Assembly (NCBI RefSeq): GCF_001685415.1
Contig: NZ_CP014989.1
Coordinates: 1,488,001 to 1,552,000, forward strand
Source of the DNA: Serinicoccus hydrothermalis
GTDB lineage: Bacteria; Actinomycetota; Actinomycetes; Actinomycetales; Dermatophilaceae
DNA length: 64,000 nucleotides
Direction of reading: 5' to 3'
Shown here: in pieces, positions 1-8,936 of the stretch
How positions within the stretch are numbered: position 1 is the first letter of the stretch
Layout of the letters: each line of letters opens with the position of its first letter
Notes under the pieces: model-generated
Seen by the model: only the letters and a program-made list of their open reading frames with translations
Told to the model about the DNA's origin: nothing
The model's database searches: none
Program-made: the position numbers and the translations under genes

Positions 1-523
1 CGTTGACGACCAGAGCCTCCGGGTCGGTGACCAGGGTGACGCCGGAGGGCAGCTCGACCTCGCCGGCGAGGATCTGGGTGCCGGCCTCCAGGCCCTCGAC
101 GGACACGACGATCCACTCGGGGATGCTCGTGATCGGGGCCTCGACCTCGAGGGTGTTGTAATCGGTGGTGACGACGGTCTCCGCCGCGGCCTCGCCCTCG
201 ACGTGGACACCGACCTCGACGGTGACCTTCTCGCCGGCGCGGACGACGACGAGGTCGACGTGCTCGATGAAGCGCTTGATCGGGTCGCGCTGCACGTCCT
301 TGGCCAGGGCCATGTGCGACTCACCCTCGACGTCCAGGGTCAGGACGGCGTTGGTGTGGCGCAGCGCCAGCATCGCCTCGTGGCCCGGCAGGGAGAGGTG
401 CATCGGCGGGGTGCCGTGGCCGTAGAGGACGGCGGGCACCTTGTCGGCGCGGCGGATGCGGCGGGCGGCGCCCTTGCCGAACTCGGTGCGCTTCTCGGCG
501 GAGATCGTGAGCTGGTCAGCCAT
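1..523 (-). CDS. rplY: 50S ribosomal protein L25/Ctc (general stress form), 3' end beyond window
   Basis: Binds 5S rRNA in the large ribosomal subunit; the two-domain Ctc form is also a general stress protein. The visible 174 residues start MADQLTISAEKR, run through the L25 RNA-binding barrel (about residues 5-95, with the GKGAARRIRR segment) and enter the C-terminal Ctc domain; the stop codon lies outside the window. The ATG has an AAGAAGG ribosome site (rc of 532-538) at a normal distance. It follows prs on the same strand, as in other actinobacteria where prs, rplY and pth cluster. Family assignment is secure; only the missing end is unknown. Confidence 0.95.
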   Translation of the reverse strand, partial: MADQLTISAEKRTEFGKGAARRIRRADKVPAVLYGHGTPPMHLSLPGHEAMLALRHTNAVLTLDVEGESHMALAKDVQRDPIKRFIEHVDLVVVRAGEKVTVEVGVHVEGEAAAETVVTTDYNTLEVEAPITSIPEWIVVSVEGLEAGTQILAGEVELPSGVTLVTDPEALVVN

Positions 524-668
524 GAGGGTGAGACCTTCTTTGCGGGTATGCGGTGTGCAGGGTCAGGCCTCGACGCGGGGCACCGCGCGGGGCGGCGTCA
601 GCCGCGAGCTCTTCGTCGATGACGGACACCGTGCAGCGTCCCTCGCCGAGGCAACGCCGGCCAGTCTA
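516..668 (-). promoter_or_regulatory. rplY: rplY promoter and leader with possible 37-codon leader ORF
   Basis: A TAGACT -10 box (rc of 663-668) predicts a transcript starting near 656, giving a leader of about 130 nt ahead of rplY. Inside it a GTG-started ORF (629 down to 516, 37 codons) has a GAGGGA purine run upstream, and its stop overlaps the first codons of rplY, which would allow translational coupling. The -10 box is seen directly. The leader ORF is inference, supported only by position. Confidence 0.35.
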
Positions 669-718
669 TCGCCCGCGCCCGTGGGGCACGAAATCCCGGT
701 CCTCGCCGGACCTCGGGC

Positions 719-1699
719 TCAGGCGCGGCCCTCGAACATCGAGGTGACCGAGCCGTCCTCGAAGACCTCGCGGATCGCCCGGCTGATGAGCGGCGCGATC
801 GAGAGCTGGGTGAGCTTGTCCATCGCCAGCGCCTCCTCCGAGAGCGGCAGCGTGTTGGTGACGACGACCTCGGTGGCCACGGAGTTCGTGAGCCGCTCGA
901 CCGCGGGCTCGGAGAAGATCGCGTGGGTGGCGGCGATGACGACCTCGTTGGCGCCGTCCTTCATGAGCGCCTCCGCGGCCTGGCAGATCGTGCCGCCGGA
1001 GTCGATCATGTCGTCGACGAGGATGCAGGTGCGGCCCTCGACCTCGCCGACGACCCGGTTGGCCACCGACTCGTTGGGGCGGGTGACGTCGCGGGTCTTG
1101 TGGATGAAGGCCAGCGGCACCCCGCCGAGCTTGTTGCTCCACCACTCGGCGACCTTGATCCGCCCGGCGTCCGGGGAGACGACCGCGAGCTTGCGGTCGC
1201 CGTAATTCTCCTTGATGTGCTTGGACAGGATCGGCGTCGCCATGAGGTGGTCCACCGGCCCGTCGAAGAAGCCCTGGATCTGTGCGGTGTGCAGGTCGAC
1301 GGTGAGCAGACGGTCGGCGCCCGCGGTCTTGAACATGTCGGCGATGAGCCTCGCCGAGATCGGCTCCCGGCCCCGGTGCTTCTTGTCCTGACGGGCATAC
1401 CCGTAGAACGGGAGCACGACGGTGATCCGCTTGGCCGAGCCGCGCTTGAGCGCGTCGACCATGATGAGCTGCTCCATGATCCACTCGTTGACCGGCGCGG
1501 TGTGGCTCTGGATGACGAAGGCGTCGCAGCCGCGGACCGACTCGTCGAAGCGGACGTAGATCTCGCTGTTGGCGAAGGTGTGCGCCTGCATCGGGACCAG
1601 GTCGGTGCCCAGCTCTTCCGCCACCTCGTCGGCGAGCGCGGGGTGCGCCCGCCCGGAGAAGACCATGAGGTTCTTCTCGGTGGTCTTGTGGATGCCCAT
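719..1699 (-). CDS. prs: ribose-phosphate pyrophosphokinase
   Basis: Makes phosphoribosyl pyrophosphate from ribose 5-phosphate and ATP for nucleotide, His and Trp synthesis in the cytosol. At 326 residues it has normal family length. Visible motifs: flexible catalytic loop YARQDKKHRGREPIS (from residue 101), the signature DLHTAQIQGFF (135-145) and the ribose-phosphate loop CILVDDMIDSGGT (225-237). The ATG overlaps the glmU stop (TGATG), so the two are translationally coupled, the usual actinobacterial glmU-prs pair. The stop codon is followed by the rplY leader. Confidence 0.98.
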   Translation of the reverse strand: MGIHKTTEKNLMVFSGRAHPALADEVAEELGTDLVPMQAHTFANSEIYVRFDESVRGCDAFVIQSHTAPVNEWIMEQLIMVDALKRGSAKRITVVLPFYGYARQDKKHRGREPISARLIADMFKTAGADRLLTVDLHTAQIQGFFDGPVDHLMATPILSKHIKENYGDRKLAVVSPDAGRIKVAEWWSNKLGGVPLAFIHKTRDVTRPNESVANRVVGEVEGRTCILVDDMIDSGGTICQAAEALMKDGANEVVIAATHAIFSEPAVERLTNSVATEVVVTNTLPLSEEALAMDKLTQLSIAPLISRAIREVFEDGSVTSMFEGRA

Positions 1700-3234
1700 C
1701 AGCTCTCCTGCGTGGTCGTGTCGTCCGGGACGTTCGCGCTCTCGGGTATGCCCTCGCCGCCGTCGTCGCCCGTGCTCGCCTCCTGCGCGGCCTGCGCCGC
1801 CTCGGCGGTCCTCGTGCCCGCGCGGCGGCGCGCGACCCACCCGTCGACGTTGCGCTGCCGGGCCCGGGCGACCCCGATCTGGCCGGGCTCGACCCGGCCC
1901 TCGATCGTGGAGCCGGCGGCGACGTAGGCACCGTCGGCGATCTCGACGGGCGCGACGAGCACCGAGTCCGAGCCGACGAAGCTGTGCCGTCCGACGGTCG
2001 TGTGGTGCTTGGCCACCCCGTCGTAGTTGGCGAAGATCGTGCCGGCCCCGATGTTGGCGCCTTCCCCGATCGTCGCGTCGCCGCAGTAGGTGAGGTGCGG
2101 GACCTTGGCCCCCGGCCCGATGTCGGCGTTCTTGGTCTCGACGAAACCGCCGATCTTGCCGCCCTCGCCGAGCACCGTGCCCGGGCGCAGGTAGGAGAAC
2201 GGGCCGACCGTGGCACGCGGGCCGATGAGCGCGTGCTCGGCCTGGGTGCGCACCACGCTGGCGCCGTCCCCGATCTCGCAGTCGCTGACCGTGGTGTCCG
2301 GGCCGATCGTGGCCTCCGCGCCGATGGTCGTGGCACCGAGGATCTGGGTGCCGGGCCGGACGACGGTGTCCTGGCCGATGGACACGTCGGCGTCGACCCA
2401 CGTCGTCGCGGGGTCGACCACGATGACGCCGTCACGCATGTGCTGCTCGACGACCCGGCGGTTGAGCTCCTTGCCGAGCGCGGCGAGCTGCACCTTGTCG
2501 TTGACGCCCTCGGTCTGCATGAGGTCGGTGACCGGGTGGGCCACGACGGCGCGGCCCTCCTCGCGGGCGATCTTGATGACGTCGGTGAGGTACTTCTCGC
2601 CCTGCTCGTTGGCCTGCCCCACCTGCTCCAGCGCGCGGCGCAGCACCTCGACGTCGAAGGCGTAGATGCCGGCGTTGAACTCCCGGATGTCCACCACGTG
2701 GGAGTAGTCCGGGTCCCCCGCCTCCCGGCGCCGGACCGCGTCCTTGAACTCCATGATCTCGGCCAGCTCGCCGTCGGCGTCGCGCACCACGCGGCCGTAG
2801 CTGCCGGCGTCGTCCACCACGGCGGAGAGCAGGGTGACCGCCGAGCCCCGCTCCTCGTGCACCCGGGTGAGCTCGCGCAGGGTCTCCCCCGCGAGCAGCG
2901 GCACGTCGCCCATGGTGACCAGCACCGTCCCGGTGAGCCCGTCGGGCAGCGCGGCGAGCCCGCACTCGCAGGCGCGGCCGGTGCCGGGCACCTCGTCCTG
3001 GTCTGCGACGATCGCGCTCTGGTCGAGCTCGGCGACGTGCGCGGCGACCCGCTCCCGCTCGTGCCGCACGACGACGGCGAGGTGCTGCGGGGAGGCCTGG
3101 CGGGCGGCATACATCGCGTGCCCGAGGAGGGATCGGCCACCGATGCGGTGCAGCACCTTGGGGATGGAGCTCTTCATCCGGGTGCCCTGCCCGGCGGCGA
3201 GGATGATGACGGCTGCGGGGTGGTGGGACGTCAC
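1699..3234 (-). CDS. glmU: bifunctional GlmU: glucosamine-1-phosphate acetyltransferase / GlcNAc-1-P uridyltransferase
   Basis: Catalyses the last two steps to UDP-GlcNAc, the peptidoglycan precursor. The N-terminal uridyltransferase domain carries LAAGQGTRMK (residues 12-21) and the C-terminal half shows left-handed beta-helix hexapeptide repeats (about 265-455) with the acetyltransferase segment NYDGVAKHHT. A tail of about 50 Ala/Glu/Thr-rich residues extends beyond the core (511 residues in all). The frame is open further upstream, but GTG 3234 is preferred: a TACAGT -10 box (rc of 3242-3247) lies exactly seven bases before it, implying a leaderless mRNA. Coupled to prs downstream; divergent from a tetR gene. 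Confidence 0.97.
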   Translation of the reverse strand: MTSHHPAAVIILAAGQGTRMKSSIPKVLHRIGGRSLLGHAMYAARQASPQHLAVVVRHERERVAAHVAELDQSAIVADQDEVPGTGRACECGLAALPDGLTGTVLVTMGDVPLLAGETLRELTRVHEERGSAVTLLSAVVDDAGSYGRVVRDADGELAEIMEFKDAVRRREAGDPDYSHVVDIREFNAGIYAFDVEVLRRALEQVGQANEQGEKYLTDVIKIAREEGRAVVAHPVTDLMQTEGVNDKVQLAALGKELNRRVVEQHMRDGVIVVDPATTWVDADVSIGQDTVVRPGTQILGATTIGAEATIGPDTTVSDCEIGDGASVVRTQAEHALIGPRATVGPFSYLRPGTVLGEGGKIGGFVETKNADIGPGAKVPHLTYCGDATIGEGANIGAGTIFANYDGVAKHHTTVGRHSFVGSDSVLVAPVEIADGAYVAAGSTIEGRVEPGQIGVARARQRNVDGWVARRRAGTRTAEAAQAAQEASTGDDGGEGIPESANVPDDTTTQES

Positions 3235-3292
3235 GGGTCCGACTGTACCTGTGCGGGATCGGGCCGCGACCCGGCCTTGGCATGATGGGGGC

Positions 3293-3934
3293 GTGAGCTC
3301 CAGCGCGAAGACCTCCCGACACCGGATGACCGGCCCGCAGCGGCGGCAGCAGCTGATCGAGGTGGGGCGGTCGCTGTTCGCCGAGCGGGGCTTCGAGGGC
3401 AGCAGCGTGGAGCAGATCTCCGAGGCGGCCGGAGTGTCCAAGCCGGTGATCTACGAGCACTTCGGCGGCAAAGAGGGGTTGTATGCCGTCGTCGTCGACC
3501 GCGAGATCCAGGCCCTGCTCGGGCAGATCACCGACGCGCTCACCGAGCACGAGGGCAACGCGCGGGCGCTGCTCGAGGCGGCGGCGATGGCGCTGCTGGA
3601 CTACATCGACCACTCGACCGACGGTTTCCGCATCCTCGTGCGGGACAGCCCGCCCGGGCAGTCGACCGGTTCCTTCGCCTCGCTCATCAGCGACATCGCG
3701 ACCCAGGTCGAGCACATCCTCGCCGCGGAGTTCCGGCGCCGGCGGCTGGACCCCAAGACCGCCCCGCTGTATGCCCAGATGCTCGTCGGCATGGTCGCGA
3801 TCCCCGGTGGCTGGTGGCTCGACTCGCGCAAGATGAAGAAGGACGACGTCGCCGCGCACCTGGTCAACCTCGCGTGGAACGGCCTCGCCGGCATGGAGGC
3901 CCGTCCGACGCTGCGGACCAGGGCCAAGAGCTGA
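3293..3934 (+). CDS. TetR/AcrR-family transcriptional regulator
   Basis: 213 residues. The N-terminal helix-turn-helix is clear (about residues 20-65: RSLFAERGFEGSSVEQISEAAGVSK, then VIYEHFGGKEGLY); the C-terminal ligand and dimer domain ends in an Arg/Lys tail. The GTG start is preceded six bases earlier by CATGAT (3281-3286), consistent with leaderless transcription. It sits back to back with glmU with 58 bp between the starts, as in several actinobacteria. Ligand and targets cannot be told from sequence; no palindromic operator stands out in the short divergent gap. Confidence 0.9.
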   Translation: MSSSAKTSRHRMTGPQRRQQLIEVGRSLFAERGFEGSSVEQISEAAGVSKPVIYEHFGGKEGLYAVVVDREIQALLGQITDALTEHEGNARALLEAAAMALLDYIDHSTDGFRILVRDSPPGQSTGSFASLISDIATQVEHILAAEFRRRRLDPKTAPLYAQMLVGMVAIPGGWWLDSRKMKKDDVAAHLVNLAWNGLAGMEARPTLRTRAKS

Positions 3935-3970
3935 GCCCGGCCGTTAGGCTGGCGGGGTGCTGCGGCACGT

Positions 3971-4049
3971 TCCCCGGTTGCTCTGCTGGTAGGGGCCGCC
4001 TGACTTTGAATCAGGATTAGCGACGCAGGTTCGATTCCTGCCCGGGGAG
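3971..4049 (+). tRNA. tRNA-Gln (anticodon TTG)
   Basis: Acceptor arms TCCCCGG and CCGGGGA pair over seven bases; the anticodon arm CCTGA/TCAGG closes the seven-base loop CTTTGAA with anticodon TTG (reads CAA); the T arm GCAGG/CCTGC closes TTCGATT. The 3' CCA is not encoded (CCC follows the discriminator G). At 79 nt it is long for a class I tRNA: about nine bases lie between the anticodon and T arms and one extra base precedes the anticodon arm. Location beside glmU matches other actinobacteria. Confidence 0.8.
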
Positions 4050-4071
4050 CCCACCGCCTAGGGTCGTCGGA

Positions 4072-4944
4072 ATGCAGACCCGTCGCCTCGGCCCGTTCAC
4101 CGTCTCCGCCATCGGCCTGGGGGCGATGCCGTTCTCGCTCGGCAAGGACCCGCAGCCCAGCGAGGAGCAGGCGATCGCCACGGTGCACGCCGCTCTCGAC
4201 GCGGGGGTGACCTACGTCGACACGGCCGACATCTACGCTCCCAGCTGGGACCAGATGGGGCACAACGAGCGGGTCATCGCGAAGGCGCTCCAGGGCTACG
4301 GCGACACCAGCCACGTCGTCGTCGGCACCAAGGGCGGCATCACCCGCGCCGAGGGCGAGCAGTGGGGTCGCGACGGGTCACCGGCATACCTGAGGGGTGC
4401 CGTCGAGGCCTCGCTGCGCGCGCTGGAGGTCGAGACCATCGACCTCTACCAGTGGCACCGCCCCGACCGCTGGCGGGTCTACGGAGAGGTGATCCAGACC
4501 TTCAAGGAGCTGCAGGACGAGGGCAAGATCAGGGCTGTCGGCATCTCCAACGCCGACGTCGAGGAGATCGAGGTGGCGCTGGAGGTGCTCGGCGAGGGCG
4601 GGCTGGCCTCGGTGCAGAACGAGTTCTCCCCGCGCTTCCGCTCCAGCCGCGACGAGCTCGAGATGTGCGGTGAGCACGGGATCGCCTTCCTCCCCTGGAG
4701 CCCGCTCGGCGGCACCGGGTCGGCGAGCGACGTCGGGGTGACCTACCCCGCCTTCCACGAGATCGGCACTGAGCGCGGCGTGAGCCCGCAGCAGGTGGTG
4801 CTCGCCTGGGAGCTGAGCCTGGGCGAGCACGTCATCCCGATCCCCGGCGCCAGCCGGCCGGAGTCGATCACCGACTCGGTGCGCGCCGCCGACCTGCAGC
4901 TGACCCGGGACGAGCTCGACCGGATCGAGGGTCAGTTCCGCTGA
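4072..4944 (+). CDS. aldo/keto reductase
   Basis: NAD(P)H-dependent TIM-barrel oxidoreductase of 290 residues. The catalytic tetrad is visible: Asp50 and Tyr55 in VDTADIYAP, Lys87 in VVGTKGG and His129 in LYQWHRPD; the cofactor-binding IPIPGASRPE segment lies near the C-terminus. The sequence resembles the YajO/Tas-type soluble group, but the substrate cannot be inferred. ATG 4072 has TAGGGT (4059-4064) seven bases upstream, so it is probably leaderless. It is followed by a MarR-type regulator on the same strand. Confidence 0.93.
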   Translation: MQTRRLGPFTVSAIGLGAMPFSLGKDPQPSEEQAIATVHAALDAGVTYVDTADIYAPSWDQMGHNERVIAKALQGYGDTSHVVVGTKGGITRAEGEQWGRDGSPAYLRGAVEASLRALEVETIDLYQWHRPDRWRVYGEVIQTFKELQDEGKIRAVGISNADVEEIEVALEVLGEGGLASVQNEFSPRFRSSRDELEMCGEHGIAFLPWSPLGGTGSASDVGVTYPAFHEIGTERGVSPQQVVLAWELSLGEHVIPIPGASRPESITDSVRAADLQLTRDELDRIEGQFR

Positions 4945-4981
4945 TTCACCCCCTCTTGGGTCCTCGCCTACTGTGGGAGGC

Positions 4982-5479
4982 ATGAGCCAGGGACCGGACG
5001 ACGAGGTGGATCGCATCGTCGCGGCCTGGGGGCGCGAGCGCCCGGACCTGGACGTCACCCCGCTGGAGGTGCTCTCCCGGGTCTCCCGCCTGTCCAGGCA
5101 TCTCGACCTGTCCCGACGGCACGCATTCAGCACCCACGAGCTGGAGTCGTGGGAGTTCGACGTGCTCTCGGCCCTGCGCCGCGCCGGTGAGCCCTACGAG
5201 CTGACTCCCACCCAGCTGGTGCGGCAGACCCTGGTCACCAGCGGCACGATGACCAACCGCCTCGCGCGGCTGGAGGGACGCGGCTTCGTGGACCGCGCTG
5301 CGTCCGCGGCGGACCAGCGCTCCAAGCTGGTGCGGCTGACCGCCGAGGGTCGGGACGTCGTGGACGCGGCCCTGGCCGACCTGGTGACCGACGAGCGACG
5401 GCTGCTGCAGGGACTCTCACCGCAGCGTCAGACCGAGCTCGCCCAGCTCCTCAAGGGGCTGCTCGCGCCGTTCGACTGA
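4982..5479 (+). CDS. MarR-family transcriptional regulator
   Basis: 165 residues with a winged helix: helices around LRRAGEPYELTPTQLVRQ, the recognition helix TSGTMTNRLARLEGRGFV and a wing RAASAADQRSKLVRLTAEG, all typical of MarR. ATG 4982 is chosen over an in-frame GTG nine bases earlier because TACTGT (4969-4974) lies exactly seven bases upstream. The GGGAGG next to the ATG is then spacer rather than a ribosome site. It may control the neighbouring aldo/keto reductase (inference from adjacency only). Confidence 0.9.
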   Translation: MSQGPDDEVDRIVAAWGRERPDLDVTPLEVLSRVSRLSRHLDLSRRHAFSTHELESWEFDVLSALRRAGEPYELTPTQLVRQTLVTSGTMTNRLARLEGRGFVDRAASAADQRSKLVRLTAEGRDVVDAALADLVTDERRLLQGLSPQRQTELAQLLKGLLAPFD

Positions 5480-5523
5480 CGCCCGATGGGGGTCGAGCCA
5501 ACCACGCGCGACGCCCGATGGGG
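5478..5523 (+). repeat. direct repeat pair, 32-bp period (copies A and B)
   Basis: The core GACGCCCGATGGGG occurs at 5478-5491 (overlapping the marR stop) and again at 5510-5523, 32 bp apart. The second copy is preceded by CCAACCACGCGC. A related pair with the same 32-bp period lies at 7123-7179 beyond the tetR and ATPase genes. Confidence 0.7.
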
Positions 5524-5540
5524 ACGTGGTCAGAGAAGTG

Positions 5541-5569
5541 TTGACTGAACGTTCAGTCAGTGCCATGCT
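5541..5569 (+). promoter_or_regulatory. promoter overlapped by an 18-bp palindromic operator, upstream of tetR
   Basis: A perfect 18-bp palindrome, TGACTGAACGTTCAGTCA (5542-5559), overlaps the -35 hexamer TTGACT (5541-5546). A 17-bp spacer leads to CATGCT (5564-5569) as -10, six bases before the ATG at 5576. The layout is that of an autorepressed TetR operator controlling tetR and the exporter genes; the palindrome is seen directly, its reader is inferred. Confidence 0.75.
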
Positions 5570-5575
5570 GAACAC

Positions 5576-6235
5576 ATGGTCAGCCAGGCGACCGACGAGA
5601 CCCCCGCCGAGCCAGGGCTCGAGCGCATCCTCACCACGGCGATCGACCTCTTCGGCCGGCACGGGGTGAGGGCGACCAGCGTCCGGGCCATCGCCGAGCA
5701 GGCCGGCGTGTCCCCACCGCTGGTCATCCACCACTACGGCTCGAAGGAGAAGCTGCGCGAGGCCTGCGACGACCGGGTGCTCGCCTTCATCCGCGAGTCC
5801 AAGGCGGAGACCATGCGCGCCGGCCTCGGCGGCCCGCCGATCCAGGTCGACACCCGCGTGGCGCAGGCACGACCGGCGTTGCGCTACCTCGCCCGGACCC
5901 TCTCCGAGGGCAGCCCGCGGCTGGACGAGTTCGTCGACGACCTCGTCGAGGACGCCGTCGGCTACACCGCCCAGGGCGTCGAGAGCGGCCTGGTCCTGCC
6001 CAGCGCGAACCCGCGGGCCCGGGTGGTCATCCTGACCCTCTGGTCGCTCGGCGCGCTGGTCCTCCACGAGCACCTGCAGCGCCTCCTCGGCGAGGACCTC
6101 ATCGGCGAGGGCAGCACCGACCTCTACACCCAGACGATGCTCGAGCTCTTCTCCGAGGGGCTCCTCACCGAGCGGGCGAAGCAGGCCTTCATCTTCTCGG
6201 GCGACACCGACGACACCACGGAGGAGACCGCATGA
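5576..6235 (+). CDS. TetR-family repressor of the adjacent ABC exporter
   Basis: 219 residues. The helix-turn-helix is at about residues 15-60 ([24 protein letters not shown], then [11 protein letters not shown]), followed by an all-helical ligand domain. ATG 5576 lies right at the predicted transcription start, so the mRNA is probably leaderless. Its stop overlaps the next ATG by four bases (ATGA), coupling it to the ABC ATPase. Co-transcription with a COG3559-type exporter suggests it senses a hydrophobic drug or toxic metabolite exported by that pump (inference). Confidence 0.92.
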   Translation: MVSQATDETPAEPGLERILTTAIDLFGRHGVRATSVRAIAEQAGVSPPLVIHHYGSKEKLREACDDRVLAFIRESKAETMRAGLGGPPIQVDTRVAQARPALRYLARTLSEGSPRLDEFVDDLVEDAVGYTAQGVESGLVLPSANPRARVVILTLWSLGALVLHEHLQRLLGEDLIGEGSTDLYTQTMLELFSEGLLTERAKQAFIFSGDTDDTTEETA

Positions 6236-7197
6236 ACACCACCGTCAGTCCCGTGATCGAGACCAACGCCCTGGTCAAGACCTTCGGCAGCACCCGTGCC
6301 CTCGACGGCCTCGACCTGTCCGTCGCCCCGGGCGAGGTCCACGGCTTCCTCGGCCCCAACGGCGCCGGCAAGTCCACGACGATCCGCGTCCTGCTCGGAC
6401 TGCTCCGGGCCGACGGCGGCACGGCACGCCTCTTCGGCGCCGACCCGTGGGACGACGCCGTGGCGCTGCACCACCGGCTGGCCTACGTCCCCGGTGACGT
6501 CGAGTTGTGGCCCAACCTCACCGGAGGTGAGGCCATCGACCTCTTCGCCCGGCTCCGGGGCACGCTCGACAAGGCCCGCCGCAGCGAGCTGTGCGAGCGC
6601 TTCGACCTGGACCCCACCAAGAAGGCCCGCACCTACTCCAAGGGCAACCGGCAGAAGGTCGCGCTCATCGCCGCCCTGGCCTCCCCCGTCGACCTGCTGC
6701 TGCTCGACGAGCCCACGGCGGGTCTCGACCCGCTGATGGAGCTGGTCTTCCAGGACTGCATCCGCGAGGCCCGCGACGCCGGGACCACCGTGCTGCTCTC
6801 CAGCCACATCCTGGCCCAGGTCGAGGTCCTCGCCGACCGCATCTCCATCGTCCGCGCCGGCCGGGTCGTCGAGACCGGCAGCCTGGACGACCTGCGCCAC
6901 ATGACGCGCACCACGATCGTGGCGCGCACCGACCGCCCGGCCGACGGTATGGCCTCGCTCACCGGCGTCCACGACGGCACCACCGAGGACAACCAGGTGC
7001 GGCTCGAGGTGGACGGCGAGCACGTCGGCCCGGTGGTCAGCCGGCTCGGCGAGCTGGGGGTCCGGTCGATCACGGCCCACCCGCCGACGCTGGAGCAGCT
7101 GCTCGTGAGCCACTACGGCGAGCAACCACGGGCGACGTCCGGTGGGGCGGAGGGCAACCATGCGCGACGCCCGGTCGAGGAGGGGGCCGCACGATGA
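6232..7197 (+). CDS. ABC transporter ATP-binding protein, drug-export type
   Basis: 321 residues. Walker [10 protein letters not shown] (41-49), a variant signature YSKGNRQKV in place of LSGGQ, Walker [14 protein letters not shown] and the H-loop SSHIL are all present, followed by the C-terminal extension typical of CcmA/DrrA-like exporter ATPases. Powers the permease encoded next, whose ATG overlaps this stop by four bases. The last 25 or so codons are built from two copies of a repeat also found before tetR, giving a low-complexity tail (around [14 protein letters not shown]) that homologs probably lack. Confidence 0.94.
   Translation: MNTTVSPVIETNALVKTFGSTRALDGLDLSVAPGEVHGFLGPNGAGKSTTIRVLLGLLRADGGTARLFGADPWDDAVALHHRLAYVPGDVELWPNLTGGEAIDLFARLRGTLDKARRSELCERFDLDPTKKARTYSKGNRQKVALIAALASPVDLLLLDEPTAGLDPLMELVFQDCIREARDAGTTVLLSSHILAQVEVLADRISIVRAGRVVETGSLDDLRHMTRTTIVARTDRPADGMASLTGVHDGTTEDNQVRLEVDGEHVGPVVSRLGELGVRSITAHPPTLEQLLVSHYGEQPRATSGGAEGNHARRPVEEGAAR
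7123..7179 (+). repeat. direct repeat pair, 32-bp period (copies C and D) inside the ATPase 3' end
   Basis: CAACCACGGGCGACGTCCGG (from 7123) and CAACCATGCGCGACGCCCGG (from 7155) are 32 bp apart and match the repeat at 5498-5523. Being translated, they add codons to the ATPase C-terminus. The same period at both sites argues for one element type. Confidence 0.65.
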
Positions 7198-8891
7198 GCA
7201 CCACCATCCGCGACCACGACGCCTCGGCCAGCCGCCCACCGACCGACCGGAGCGGACCCGCCCACGGGGCGCCACGGCATACCCGCGGCAGCGGCACGCT
7301 GGCCGGGACCGGCACGCTGGTGCGCTTCATGCTGCGCCGCGACCGGATCAAGCTGCCCGCCTGGGTCGCCGGGCTGAGCCTCTTCGTCATCTACATCGGT
7401 GCCGCGCTGCCCCAGATCGCGCCCACCGAGGCCGACCTCGCCGCCGCCAGCCCGTTGCTGAGCCAGCCGATCGGCCGCATGTTCGCGGGCCCGGCCTACG
7501 GCATGGACCCGCCGAGCTACGAGACCTTCTTCGCCGGCGGTTACACGCTCTACCTCTACCTGCTCGCCGCGCTCATGAACATCCTGCTGATCTCCCGGCA
7601 CACCCGGGTCGAGGAGCAGAGCGGCCGCGCCGAGCTGGTGCGGGCCAACGTGACCGGCCGCCATGCCCGGCTCACCGCGGCGCTGGTCGTGGCGGTGATC
7701 ACCAACCTCGCGGCGGCGGTCGCGGTCACCGCGATGGCGCTCGCCAACGACTTCGCCACGACGGGCTCGCTGCTGGTCGGCGTCGGGGTCGCCCTGACCG
7801 GTATGACGTTCGCCGGGGTCAGCGCGGTCACCGCGCAGCTCTCGGAGTACTCCCGCTCCGCCTCGGGCCTGGCCGGTCTCGTGCTGGGGGTCTCCTTCGC
7901 GCTCCGCGCCCTGGGCGACATGGCTGCCGAGGGCGGCAGCACGCTGTCGTGGTTCTCCCCGCTGGGCTGGGCCAGCCAGACCGCCCCCTACGTGCTCGAC
8001 CGCTGGTGGCCGCTGCTGCTGTCGATCGGCCTCGCGGCGGCGACCACGGCGCTCGCCTTCGGGCTGCAGGACCGGCGTGACCTGGGCGCGGGGCTGCTGG
8101 CCGCGCGTCCCGGCCGCGCCGAGGCGGGCCCGGCGCTGGGCACGGTCTGGGGTCTCGCAGCGCGGCTGCAGCGCGGCCCGGTCCTGGCCTGGGGCTTCGC
8201 CATCGCCGTCCTCGGGGTGGTCGACGGGCTCTTCACCCAGGTGATGCTGGACTCGGCCGAGAACATGCCCGACGCGCTGCAGCAGGTCTTCGGCGCGGGC
8301 GAGCTCGCCGCCGGATACCTGGCCTTCCTCTCGGTCTTCAGCGGCTATCTCACGGCCGCCTTCATCGTGTATGCCGTGCAGGGCCTCAAGGCGGAGGAGG
8401 ACTCCGGCCGGGCCGAGGCGGTGCTCGCCACGCCGACCGGCCGCACCGCCTGGGGCCTGTCGCACGTGCTGGCGATCGGCCTCGGGGCCGTGGCCGTCAT
8501 GCTCGTCACCGGCCTGCTCGTCGGTGTCGCGGCGGCCGGGGTCACCGGCACCGGTGCGCTCGTCGGCGACGGATTCCTCGCCCACGTCAACACGCTGCCC
8601 GCGGCGCTCGTCACCCTGGGGATCTGCACGCTGCTCGTCGGCTGGGCACCGCGGCTGCTGGCTCCGGTCGGGTGGACCCTGGTCGGCGTCATGATCTTCG
8701 TCGGCAACTTCGCGGCCCTCCTGGAGGTGCCGGACTGGGTGCTCACGCTCTCCCCGCTGCACCACGTGGCGCAGGTGCCCGTCGAGCCGGTGCAGTGGCT
8801 GCCGCTGCTCTGGCTCGGGCTGGTCGCCGTCGTGGCCGTCGCGCTCGGTCTGGTCGGTCTGCGCCGCCGGCAGATCAGCGCCCGGAGCTGA
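7194..8891 (+). CDS. ABC-2 type exporter permease (polyketide-antibiotic exporter family)
   Basis: 565 residues with about twelve hydrophobic segments in two similar halves, each beginning with a soluble stretch and an ABC-2 membrane unit; this duplicated layout matches the COG3559 exporters of polyketide antibiotics. Both halves carry the related [10 protein letters not shown] and [10 protein letters not shown] segments. The start overlaps the ATPase stop (ATGA). An unstructured N-terminal tail of about 35 residues precedes the first membrane helix. With the ATPase it should form a complete efflux pump, repressed by the upstream TetR. Substrate unknown. Confidence 0.92.
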   Translation: MSTTIRDHDASASRPPTDRSGPAHGAPRHTRGSGTLAGTGTLVRFMLRRDRIKLPAWVAGLSLFVIYIGAALPQIAPTEADLAAASPLLSQPIGRMFAGPAYGMDPPSYETFFAGGYTLYLYLLAALMNILLISRHTRVEEQSGRAELVRANVTGRHARLTAALVVAVITNLAAAVAVTAMALANDFATTGSLLVGVGVALTGMTFAGVSAVTAQLSEYSRSASGLAGLVLGVSFALRALGDMAAEGGSTLSWFSPLGWASQTAPYVLDRWWPLLLSIGLAAATTALAFGLQDRRDLGAGLLAARPGRAEAGPALGTVWGLAARLQRGPVLAWGFAIAVLGVVDGLFTQVMLDSAENMPDALQQVFGAGELAAGYLAFLSVFSGYLTAAFIVYAVQGLKAEEDSGRAEAVLATPTGRTAWGLSHVLAIGLGAVAVMLVTGLLVGVAAAGVTGTGALVGDGFLAHVNTLPAALVTLGICTLLVGWAPRLLAPVGWTLVGVMIFVGNFAALLEVPDWVLTLSPLHHVAQVPVEPVQWLPLLWLGLVAVVAVALGLVGLRRRQISARS

Positions 8892-8901
8892 GACCCCGAC
8901 G

Positions 8902-8936
8902 CGCGCGGAGACTCCTGGCCGGGGTCGCTCCGCGCG
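8902..8936 (+). terminator. hairpin terminator after the exporter operon
   Basis: The arms CGCGCGGAG (8902-8910) and CTCCGCGCG (8928-8936) pair perfectly around a GC-rich loop that itself contains GACCCC/GGGGTC complementarity. It lies ten bases after the permease stop. No T-run follows. Confidence 0.65.
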
